From Mxb001 sp046046455 (GTDB lineage Bacteria; Actinomycetota; Actinomycetes; S36-B12), in assembly GCA_046046455.1 (NCBI GenBank), contig JBJOJS010000008.1:1-5089 (forward strand): a DNA stretch of 5,089 nt, given 5' to 3'. The position numbers were made by a program, and so were the translations under genes. Below, piece by piece: positions 1 to 5,089 of this stretch (within the stretch, counting starts at the first letter, position 1; every line of letters starts with the position of its first letter). The notes beneath the pieces are model-generated. The model was given only the letters and a program-made list of their open reading frames with translations. It was not told where the DNA came from and made no database searches.

Positions 1-1989
1 GTACGCAAGGTGGACCCCGTCGATGGCGTGGAGCGGCGTCTCGTCTCCGAGGACGACAACAGGTTCCGTGCCGAGCACCCCCACGTCTGCGACGTCGAGC
101 ACGGACTCCGCGGCACCCGACAGCACGGTGACAGCCGACGCGTCTCGCAGGGTGACGCGCGGATCTGCCGGTGCCAGAGGCGAGTCGACGCGCCAGATCT
201 CGACGGCAGCCACGGTGTCCTGGAGCCCGTCGTCGATGACCGTGTTAGGCGTTCGATAGGGCGGCAGCGCCGGGCCGAATCCCGCGACCGGCGTGAAGCC
301 GCCCGAGCGGACGAGTGCCTGTCGGATGAGCACCGTCCGCGGTGTGGCGCTGCGTCGCCGATCCACGTCATTGCGCACGACGACGTACTCCACACCGGCA
401 CGCGCAAGCGCGTCGGCGAGCCGAGGCGAGCCGCGTCCGGAGTCGAGACGCTCCTGGATCGCATCGAGCCACCGGATATTGCCGGCACTCGAGAGTGGCA
501 CGGCGTCACGCACCGCCCAGGGCGAAGTAGCCAGCGGCTGCAGCGGCTCGTCCTGCGTGCGCCCCCAGCTGTAGATCCCGAACGACGCGCCGGGGACGAG
601 CAGCGCGCGTCCGTCAGCGGACTCTTCCGCAAGCCACCGGGCCGCCTCGGGCCAGTAGTCGGGGATCGCCTCGAAGGACCTGTCCCGCACGAGCGTGCCC
701 GTAGCCATGGGCCACGCACCGACGGCGAGCAGCAGGACCATGCTCGTCGCGACGACGCGCGGTCCGAGGGGGTTGCGCCTGAGCGATCGTCGACAGAGGG
801 CGTCGATCGCGAAGCCCACGCCGATGGCGAGCGGCAGTCGCACAATGAGGTCGAACTTGTGGGTGTTGCGCAACGGCGCCAGCAAGCCGTCGAGCGCCTC
901 CTGCACATTCCCTGCCAGCAGCCCCTGCACCGCCCCGGTATGACCGAGCGAGACGAGCACGAATCCCGCCAGCACGCCGCCGACGAGGAAGGCGCGATGG
1001 GGAGTGCTCCTGACCGCCAGACCAGCGACGCCGAGTGCCGCGACTACTCCCGTCACGACGATGAGCACCGGGGCCGTCACGAGCATCCATCCGCCGGGCC
1101 AGGTCGGGCCCCCTGGCTCCACGACGTACGCCACCCACTGCGAGGCCCCCCGCAGGACGGTGTCGGGCGAGGTGATGAGCGTGGTCACCGACGAGGACTC
1201 GATCCAATCCAGGAAGGGTGGGGAGTACTGACCGAGCAGGAGGAGGGGCACCGCCCACCAGAGCGTCGCGAGCGCCACCGCGGCAGCCCACCAGCCCGCG
1301 AGCGCCCACCGTGCGCGGCCGCGGAACCTCGTGAGGATCCACCAGGCACCCAGGGGCAAGATCGCGGCGGTCGCCACGGCGTTGACTCCACCCGCGAAGA
1401 GCACCGCAATGCCACTCAGCGCCGCACCCCGTCGCGCCGTCAGTCGACCCTGCGCCACCGAGACCAGAGGGATGATCACCCACGGCGCGACCGCGAAGGG
1501 AAGCACCTCCACCGAGAGGACGCCGATCTCCGTGACCATGCGCGGTGCGAGTGCGTAGGACAGCCCGGCGAGGATGCGTGCGCTCTCACGCTCGACGCCG
1601 AGGAGTCGCGCGAGGCGCACAACACCGAGGAAGGCCCCGATGAGCAGGGCCGACCACCACAGTCGCTGCACGACCCATGCGGGAAGGCCCACCGCATCGC
1701 CGAGCACGAAGAGCGGCCCGACCGGGAAGAGATACCCGTAGGCCTGGTTCTGCAACTGTCCGAAGAACCCGAGCGGCTCCCACAGGGACAGCGCACGTGA
1801 CAGGAAGCCCGCGGGATCCACGGCGAGGTCGAGCTTGGTGTCCGCGGCGATCCGGCCGGGATCCTGGAGGAAGGCGAGGGCGGCGAGCACGACGCTCACG
1901 GCCGCGAGCCGCAAGCGGTGCATGAGGCGTGGAGGGGCTTCTTCGTCGCCAGCCGAGACCGCTCCCCGGTCCTGCAGCACGGAGCTCAT
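1..1989 (-). CDS. aftD: AftD-type alpha-(1->3)-arabinofuranosyltransferase, N-terminal part (3' end outside window)
   Basis: Partial minus-strand gene, open without a stop for 663 codons from an ATG at 1989 to the left edge. Members of this GT-C family (DUF3367, GT-C_AftD) use decaprenyl-phospho-arabinose outside the membrane to add alpha-1,3 arabinofuranose branches to arabinogalactan and lipoarabinomannan. A hydrophobic helix lies at about 28-42. It is followed by the family block with GRIAADTKLDLAVDP at about 45-59 and FGQLQNQAYGYLFPVGPLF at 77-94, probably the first external loop that carries acidic catalytic residues (inferred). Further membrane spans lie near 106-127, 155-177, 190-218, 226-252, 301-325, 334-350, 382-397 and 411-428, with PLRNTHKFD at 372-380. 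From about 430 the chain is soluble and presumably external. Mycobacterial AftD has about 1,400 residues, so roughly half is missing. The start overlaps the upstream methyltransferase stop (ATGA), which favours it over the in-frame ATG at residue 23. Family call strong; donor and acceptor inferred. Confidence 0.88.
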   Translation of the reverse strand, partial: MSSVLQDRGAVSAGDEEAPPRLMHRLRLAAVSVVLAALAFLQDPGRIAADTKLDLAVDPAGFLSRALSLWEPLGFFGQLQNQAYGYLFPVGPLFVLGDAVGLPAWVVQRLWWSALLIGAFLGVVRLARLLGVERESARILAGLSYALAPRMVTEIGVLSVEVLPFAVAPWVIIPLVSVAQGRLTARRGAALSGIAVLFAGGVNAVATAAILPLGAWWILTRFRGRARWALAGWWAAAVALATLWWAVPLLLLGQYSPPFLDWIESSSVTTLITSPDTVLRGASQWVAYVVEPGGPTWPGGWMLVTAPVLIVVTGVVAALGVAGLAVRSTPHRAFLVGGVLAGFVLVSLGHTGAVQGLLAGNVQEALDGLLAPLRNTHKFDLIVRLPLAIGVGFAIDALCRRSLRRNPLGPRVVATSMVLLLAVGAWPMATGTLVRDRSFEAIPDYWPEAARWLAEESADGRALLVPGASFGIYSWGRTQDEPLQPLATSPWAVRDAVPLSSAGNIRWLDAIQERLDSGRGSPRLADALARAGVEYVVVRNDVDRRRSATPRTVLIRQALVRSGGFTPVAGFGPALPPYRTPNTVIDDGLQDTVAAVEIWRVDSPLAPADPRVTLRDASAVTVLSGAAESVLDVADVGVLGTEPVVVLGDETPLHAIDGVHLAY

Positions 1990-2771
1990 CCTGCAGGGCC
2001 CCTTCGACGCAGGACGAGGAGGAGATTCCACGTGATGACCTCGCGCAGACCGGGCACGTCCACGACTCTGCCGAGCAGCGACGGCAGATAGCGCGGCTCG
2101 ATCGACACCACGTCGACATCAGGGCAGCGCCGAGCCCACGCAATCCCGGCCGCGGCCGTGATCGGGAAGAGGCTCTCGCCGTAGACGTTCTTCGGCGGAT
2201 GACCAGTCATCCGCTCGTAGCGCCGTGCCGCGCGATGACCGCCGAGCAGGTGCCACGGCGCGGTCTCGTGCCCACCCCACGGACCGAACCACAGCGTGTA
2301 CGAGATGACCACTGTCCCCCCGGGACGCACGACGCGCACCATCTCGTCGCCCATCTCCCAGGGTGCAGGCACGTGCTCCAGGACATTGGAGGAGTAGGCG
2401 ATGTCGAAGGTCCCATCGGCGAAGGGCAGCGCGGTACCGCTTGCCTGCACCGTGCGAGGCCCTGGAGCACGTCCGTGCAGGCGCATCTCCCCCGCGTCCG
2501 CATCCACCGCGATGTACGTCGCTCCGCGCGCCGTGAAGGCGTCCGAGAAGAACCCCGGCCCTCCACCGACATCGAGCAGTCGCGCTCCCTCGAGCGGATG
2601 GAAGCTCTGGACGTGCGCGGCAGAGTCGGCCGCCAGCTCGCCGTAGAAGCGATCGGGATCGGACTGCTCCACGAGGAAGGCTCTGAAGAGATCCACCGAC
2701 CGTCGCCACGTCGCCCGGAACGCAGGCTGGGTCGCCCGGCCAGCGGTCACGGTAGGCCTGTCGGCGGACAC
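1986..2771 (-). CDS. Class I SAM-dependent methyltransferase, MtrP/Rv0224c-like
   Basis: A 261-residue soluble protein with a Rossmann-type methyltransferase fold. Motif I is LLDVGGGPGFF at 65-75 (SAM glycine loop). The acidic residue that holds the ribose is probably D90 in AVDAD. ADGTFDIAYSSNVLEHVPAPW, the Methyltransf_11-type block, lies at about 118-138, with the VVRPGGTVVISYT strand at 147-159. The following GGHETAPWHLLGG (166-178) looks like a substrate-side family signature. The gene is divergent from a GT4 glycosyltransferase and beside aftD, as in the Rv0224c-Rv0225 pair of M. tuberculosis. The Corynebacterium orthologue MtrP (NCgl2764) is required for acetylation and transport of trehalose monocorynomycolate; its methyl acceptor is not established as far as I know. 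The GTG start at 2771 leaves no room for a Shine-Dalgarno sequence but lies 7 nt past a TAACGT -10 box, which suits a leaderless mRNA. A GTG at residue 8 is the alternative. The TGA overlaps the aftD ATG. Methyltransferase call very strong; MtrP orthology inferred from gene order and size. Confidence 0.9.
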   Translation of the reverse strand: MSADRPTVTAGRATQPAFRATWRRSVDLFRAFLVEQSDPDRFYGELAADSAAHVQSFHPLEGARLLDVGGGPGFFSDAFTARGATYIAVDADAGEMRLHGRAPGPRTVQASGTALPFADGTFDIAYSSNVLEHVPAPWEMGDEMVRVVRPGGTVVISYTLWFGPWGGHETAPWHLLGGHRAARRYERMTGHPPKNVYGESLFPITAAAGIAWARRCPDVDVVSIEPRYLPSLLGRVVDVPGLREVITWNLLLVLRRRGPAG

Positions 2772-2777
2772 CCGGTG

Positions 2778-2783
2778 ACGTTA
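2778..2783 (-). promoter_or_regulatory. Predicted -10 box of the methyltransferase-aftD operon
   Basis: On the minus strand this reads TAACGT, matching the actinobacterial TANNNT consensus. Its last T is 7 nt upstream of the first base of the GTG start at 2771, so transcription would begin at or next to the start codon and give a leaderless mRNA. No clear -35 or TGN extension is present. Confidence 0.45.
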
Positions 2784-2795
2784 CCCCAGCGGGAA

Positions 2796-2821
2796 GGGTG
2801 CACGCGCGTATCGCGCAACCC
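2796..2821. repeat. Imperfect inverted repeat in the divergent promoter
   Basis: The core is a perfect GCGCG / CGCGC pair (2804-2808 and 2812-2816) around a TAT centre. It is flanked by an outer GGGT / ACCC pair (2796-2799 and 2818-2821) with unequal spacers. The palindrome GTGCAC occurs at 2798-2803 and again at 2835-2840 over the glycosyltransferase start. The repeat covers the expected -35 positions of both promoters, so it could be a shared operator. In GC-rich DNA such a short repeat may also be chance. Confidence 0.3.
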
Positions 2822-2822
2822 G

Positions 2823-2828
2823 TACCGT
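2823..2828 (+). promoter_or_regulatory. Predicted -10 box of the GT4 gene
   Basis: TACCGT matches TANNNT and ends 7 nt before the GTG at 2835, the start that gives the family-typical N-terminus. This predicts a leaderless transcript. The purine-rich GAGGAG just upstream of the GTG touches the start codon with no spacer, so it is badly placed to serve as a Shine-Dalgarno sequence. Confidence 0.42.
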
Positions 2829-2834
2829 GAGGAG

Positions 2835-3989
2835 GTGCACATCGTCGTCCTCAACTGGCGCGACACCGCCAACCCCGAGGGTGGCGGGTCCGAGGTCTAT
2901 GTCGAGCAGCTTGCTCGACGGTGGGCACGCGATGGGCACCGCGTGACCCTGGTGTGCGCGGCACATGACCGCGCCCCGGACCTCGAGGAGCGTCAGGGGA
3001 TCCGGATCATCCGGGTCGGGACCAAGCTCACGGTGTACTCGAAAGCGCGTCGCCTGCTCCGCCGGGGGGTCTTGGGCGCAGTCGACGTCGTCGTCGACAC
3101 CCAGAACGGCGTCCCCTTCTTCGCCCGGTACGCGACAGCAGCACCCACGGTCGTCCTCGTGCACCACGTGCACCGGGAGCAATGGCCGGTCGTCTACGAC
3201 CCGATCCGTGCCCGCGTGGGATGGTTCGTGGAATCCGTTGCGGCGCCCCGGGCCTATCGCGGCACGGCCTACGTCGCCGTCTCCGAGGCGACCCGCCAGG
3301 AACTCATCGGTCAGGGCGTGGCGGCGGACGACATCACCGTTGTGCACAACGGCACCGAGGCGCTTCCTGACAGCGGCATGTCTCGCGATCCGGCACCGCG
3401 CATCCTCGTGCTCGGTCGTCTCGTCCCGCACAAGCGAGTGGAGCACGTGATCGCCGCAGCAGCGCTCCTGCGGGAGCGGCATCCCGGGCTCACCGTCGCC
3501 GTCGTCGGTGACGGCTGGTGGGCCGAGCATTTGCGCGATGCCGCACAGCGTCACGGGGTGGCCGACATCGTCGAGTTCACGGGCCACGTCAGTGAGGTGG
3601 AGAAGGCACGCCAGGTCGACCGCGCGTGGGTATTGGCCCTGCCCTCCCTCAAGGAGGGATGGGGTCTCGTCGTCATGGAGGCTGCGTCGCGCGGCGTACC
3701 CGCGGTGGCGTACGCCGACGCGGGTGGCGTCGCGGAATCCATCGTCGACGGCACCACAGGGGTACTCGTGGAGGGTGGCGAGGAGGACTACGCCGAGGCC
3801 CTCGACGCACTACTGAGCGACACGTGGCGGCGTGACGAGATGGGCAAGCGGGCCGAGCAGCGCTCGGTGGAGTTCTCCTGGGACGCGTCAGCGAAGCGCT
3901 TTGAGAGTGTGCTGCAGGACGCGGTCGCGGCGACGCCGCGCGAGACTACTGCGTCGCGCCGTAGACGACGTAGGGCTTATCGACCGTAG
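2835..3989 (+). CDS. GT4-family glycosyltransferase, Rv0225-like
   Basis: A 384-residue cytoplasmic retaining glycosyltransferase with the GT-B fold and no signal peptide or membrane span. The N-terminal domain opens HIVVLNWRDTANPEGGGSEVY; the GGGSE loop at 16-20 is typical of GT4 donor/acceptor clefts. VHHVHREQW (109-117), AVSEATRQEL (148-157) and VVHNGTE (169-175) lead to the linker. The C-terminal donor domain has LGRLVPHKRVEHVI (193-206), VGDGWW (224-229), EFTGHVS (247-253) and the E-x7-E block KEGWGLVVMEAASRG (273-287; E274 and E282), which binds the nucleotide-sugar. The GTG at 2835 is chosen because it starts the first beta strand directly; the in-frame GTG at 2775 would add 20 unrelated residues. 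The frame stays open far upstream, but only as antisense of the methyltransferase. The last residues form an unusual basic tail (SRRRRRRAYRP) encoded opposite the small DUF2613-type gene. It is divergent from the methyltransferase, as Rv0225 is from Rv0224c. Sugar and acceptor are unknown. Confidence 0.93.
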   Translation: MHIVVLNWRDTANPEGGGSEVYVEQLARRWARDGHRVTLVCAAHDRAPDLEERQGIRIIRVGTKLTVYSKARRLLRRGVLGAVDVVVDTQNGVPFFARYATAAPTVVLVHHVHREQWPVVYDPIRARVGWFVESVAAPRAYRGTAYVAVSEATRQELIGQGVAADDITVVHNGTEALPDSGMSRDPAPRILVLGRLVPHKRVEHVIAAAALLRERHPGLTVAVVGDGWWAEHLRDAAQRHGVADIVEFTGHVSEVEKARQVDRAWVLALPSLKEGWGLVVMEAASRGVPAVAYADAGGVAESIVDGTTGVLVEGGEEDYAEALDALLSDTWRRDEMGKRAEQRSVEFSWDASAKRFESVLQDAVAATPRETTASRRRRRRAYRP

Positions 3990-4089
3990 GAGGCACGGCA
4001 GTCTGAGATGACACGATGCCGAAGGACGCGCCTGCGGCCACGACCGCACCTACGACCGCGGCGATGATGGGTCCGATCCACACCGACAT
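3946..4089 (-). CDS. DUF2613-type small membrane/secreted protein, 47 residues
   Basis: A short minus-strand gene with an ATG at 4089 and a TAG ending at 3946. A good Shine-Dalgarno sequence (AGGGAGG) lies 5 nt before the start. Residues 1-27 are a single hydrophobic, Ala/Val/Gly-rich helix (starting MSVWIGPIIAAVVG) with no basic N-terminal region. A short polar tail follows, with PPTVDKPYVVYGATQ at 33-47. Length, helix-then-tail layout and the Y-x-YG-like ending resemble DUF2613 proteins, of which Rv0236A beside M. tuberculosis aftD is the example I know. Its function is unknown to me; the helix could be a signal or anchor with the tail outside. It lies 18 nt downstream of the MmpA-like gene on the same strand, so they are probably co-transcribed. 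Its last 44 bp overlap the GT4 3' end in antisense. The gene is supported by its ribosome binding site, its spacing and the family resemblance; family assignment is from memory of short motifs. Confidence 0.78.
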   Translation of the reverse strand: MSVWIGPIIAAVVGAVVAAGASFGIVSSQTAVPPTVDKPYVVYGATQ

Positions 4090-4094
4090 GCCTG

Positions 4095-4101
4095 CCTCCC
4101 T
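4095..4101 (-). promoter_or_regulatory. Ribosome binding site of the DUF2613-type gene
   Basis: The minus strand reads AGGGAGG followed by CAGGC and then ATG. This is the strongest Shine-Dalgarno match at a start in the window, and it fixes the start of the 47-residue gene at 4089. It lies in the 18-bp gap after the stop of the upstream membrane-protein gene. Confidence 0.75.
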
Positions 4102-4107
4102 AGGCCG

Positions 4108-5089
4108 TCACCGTACCAAAGGTCCCGGCTTTCGGGACCGAACTCGCCGGATCGCGAGAGCGGCGAGGCCCGCGACGAGGGCGGCCACCAGCGCCAAGTC
4201 CACGACCGCCACCAGCCGGACGTCGGTGCTGCGCACCTCCACCGAACCCCGGGGCGCGGCGTACAGCTCCAGATCAGGGCCCTCGACGACGAGATCCCAG
4301 CCGGGAAGCTCGGGCACGGGACCGGGGGTATTCAGCGCCACCAGAGCCCAGCCGACACCCTGGGCGGGCAGGAGCCCCGCGATCGGCTCCCCCGTCGCCA
4401 CGGCAGAGGTGATGGCCTGAGCGCGGGGGTCATCGCCCCCGATGCTGACGGGTCCCTCGGGGGTCTCCACGACGAGGTCGTCGGCGACGACAGTGGTGCG
4501 TGGCAGCCAGCGGGGCGCGGGATCGAGCACGGTGCGGTCGGCGTTCCATGTGAAGCGACGGAACGCCGTCCAGGGGAACGACGCGACATCTCCAGGGCGG
4601 TCGCTCGACATCAACTCGGCGCGCACGGCGGCCCAATCATCGGGGTAGTCCACCGGCTGGAGGCGACCGCCCGCTCCCCACAGCAGGTCCGGTTGACATG
4701 CGACAGGCAGCACCACCAGGGCGAGCAGCACGGTCACCCGGGATGCACGATCGCGCAGCACGCTCAGCAGCCGTGCCGCGCCAGCGCCCGCCGCCGCGGC
4801 AAGCAGGAGAACCCAGGCGGCGAGCAGCTTCTGCGCGTCGCGGAGCAGCCCACCGCCGGGCACGATGTCGACCGCCGCAGACCAGATCCCCGGGAGCAGA
4901 GCCGACGCCACCGCCCCCACGAGACCGACAAGGGCCACGAGGCCCCACCACATCGCGATGCCGCGACCGAGGGCGCGGAGCAGGTCGCGTGCACCCCATG
5001 CGCCGAGTGCCAGGACACAGACGCCCAAGACCCACGTCAACGCCGTCCCGCGCGAGGCCAGCACCACCTCGGCGTTCCAGATGCCGCCT
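4108..5089 (-). CDS. Polytopic membrane protein, MmpA/Rv0226c-like, C-terminal part (5' end outside window)
   Basis: The frame is open from the right edge to a TGA at 4110-4108, giving 326 visible residues. The true start lies outside: codons before the GTG at 5067 continue in frame and encode GGIWNAE, which looks internal. Hydrophobic spans lie at about 17-35, 45-64, 88-107 and 117-132 of the visible part. They are followed by a polar domain of about 155 residues, presumably external, and a last span at about 290-312 with a basic RRVRSRK end that should face the cytoplasm. VPGGGLLRDAQK (76-87) before the third span is a recognisable block of this actinobacterial GT-C-like family. Rv0226c has about 576 residues, so roughly 250 would be missing. 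The Corynebacterium orthologue MmpA (NCgl2761) is needed with MtrP and TmaT for acetylation and transport of trehalose corynomycolate. Assignment rests on architecture and on the Rv0224c-Rv0225-Rv0226c order and strands. An uncharacterised GT-C glycosyltransferase is the alternative reading. Confidence 0.8.
   Translation of the reverse strand, partial: GGIWNAEVVLASRGTALTWVLGVCVLALGAWGARDLLRALGRGIAMWWGLVALVGLVGAVASALLPGIWSAAVDIVPGGGLLRDAQKLLAAWVLLLAAAAGAGAARLLSVLRDRASRVTVLLALVVLPVACQPDLLWGAGGRLQPVDYPDDWAAVRAELMSSDRPGDVASFPWTAFRRFTWNADRTVLDPAPRWLPRTTVVADDLVVETPEGPVSIGGDDPRAQAITSAVATGEPIAGLLPAQGVGWALVALNTPGPVPELPGWDLVVEGPDLELYAAPRGSVEVRSTDVRLVAVVDLALVAALVAGLAALAIRRVRSRKPGPLVR
4121..4139. terminator. 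Perfect 7-bp stem-loop at the 3' end of the MmpA-like gene
   Basis: GGTCCCG (4121-4127) pairs exactly with CGGGACC (4133-4139) around a 5-nt loop. On the minus strand the stem is followed by TTTGGT, a very short T-run, and lies within the last ten codons before the stop. It could weaken transcription into the DUF2613-type gene or protect the upstream mRNA end. On the plus strand it lies 131 nt past the GT4 stop and has no T-run. Terminator activity is unproven; the inverted repeat itself is certain. Confidence 0.4.

Larger units (their letters stand above)
2772..2834. promoter_or_regulatory. Divergent intergenic promoter region
   Basis: This 63-bp gap separates the start codons of the divergent methyltransferase and glycosyltransferase genes and must hold both promoters, unless the genes are read from distant sites. 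It contains two outward-facing TANNNT hexamers and an imperfect inverted repeat between them. No convincing TTGACA-like -35 element was found for either direction at 17-19 nt spacing. That is common at actinobacterial promoters, but it lowers confidence. Confidence 0.6.

Noticed and set aside
614..1796. Minus-strand frames at 614-1483 and 1476-1796 as separate genes.
   Set aside because: They lie out of frame inside aftD and have low-complexity Arg/Gly/Ser compositions. The aftD frame runs uninterrupted through both.
10..1800. A 596-codon plus-strand open frame opposite aftD.
   Set aside because: The translation is rich in Arg, His, Asp and Gly with no domain or hydrophobic pattern. The opposite strand carries an unmistakable AftD protein; long antisense frames are common in GC-rich genes.
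1929..2834. The GT4 frame stays open upstream to 1929, suggesting a protein of 686 residues with an N-terminal extension.
   Set aside because: The extension is antisense to the methyltransferase and aftD start, lacks domain character, and the GT-B fold begins exactly at the GTG at 2835.
2781..3587. A 268-codon minus-strand frame opposite the GT4 gene.
   Set aside because: It is an antisense shadow without motifs. It would also cover the divergent promoter and the methyltransferase upstream region.
4016..4420. A plus-strand frame of 134 codons after the GT4 gene.
   Set aside because: A Thr/Arg/Ala-rich translation without motifs, antisense to the DUF2613-type gene and the membrane protein, both of which have strong support.
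5065..5067. GTG at 5067 as the true start of the membrane protein.
   Set aside because: The frame continues upstream to the window edge with GGIWNAE, and about 320 residues would be far shorter than the roughly 576 of Rv0226c. The gene is cut by the window.
1..5089. Searched for tRNA or rRNA genes, CRISPR-like arrays, IS ends and phage or defence genes.
   Set aside because: No spaced repeats, transposase or integrase motifs, or cloverleaf-like sequences were recognised. Nearly all of the window is accounted for by envelope-biosynthesis genes.

Overview
The window is a gene-dense, GC-rich stretch of an actinobacterial chromosome. Codon third positions are strongly G/C, and all five genes belong to actinobacterial cell-envelope families. 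The species cannot be named from this sequence. The closest gene-order parallel I know is the Mycobacterium tuberculosis Rv0224c-Rv0225-Rv0226c block together with aftD (Rv0236c) and its small neighbour Rv0236A. Those parts are spread over about a dozen genes in M. tuberculosis and are packed into about 5 kb here.

Layout from left to right: (1) the minus-strand 5' part of aftD, a GT-C arabinofuranosyltransferase with 663 codons visible that runs off the left edge; (2) a minus-strand class I SAM-dependent methyltransferase like Rv0224c/MtrP, upstream of aftD and overlapping it by ATGA; (3) a 63-bp divergent promoter region; (4) a plus-strand GT4 glycosyltransferase like Rv0225; (5) a 47-residue minus-strand membrane or secreted microprotein of the DUF2613 type, whose 3' end overlaps the GT4 gene tail to tail by 44 bp; (6) the minus-strand 3' part of a polytopic membrane protein like Rv0226c/MmpA, which runs off the right edge. 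There is no gene-free stretch longer than 300 bases, and no RNA gene, mobile element or CRISPR array was seen.

How the genes may work together: in Corynebacterium, MtrP and MmpA are needed for acetylation and membrane export of trehalose corynomycolate. AftD adds alpha-1,3-arabinofuranose branches to arabinan on the outer face of the membrane. The GT4 enzyme would act in the cytoplasm on a nucleotide-sugar donor. I infer that the locus assembles and exports an envelope glycolipid or lipoglycan. Whether this organism makes mycolates or arabinogalactan cannot be decided from the window. The same block in a non-mycolate actinobacterium would imply an older, more general role.

The most notable features are the microprotein gene hidden under the GT4 3' end, a compact divergent promoter whose two -10 hexamers both point at start codons (predicted leaderless mRNAs), and a perfect stem-loop inside the last codons of the MmpA-like gene.
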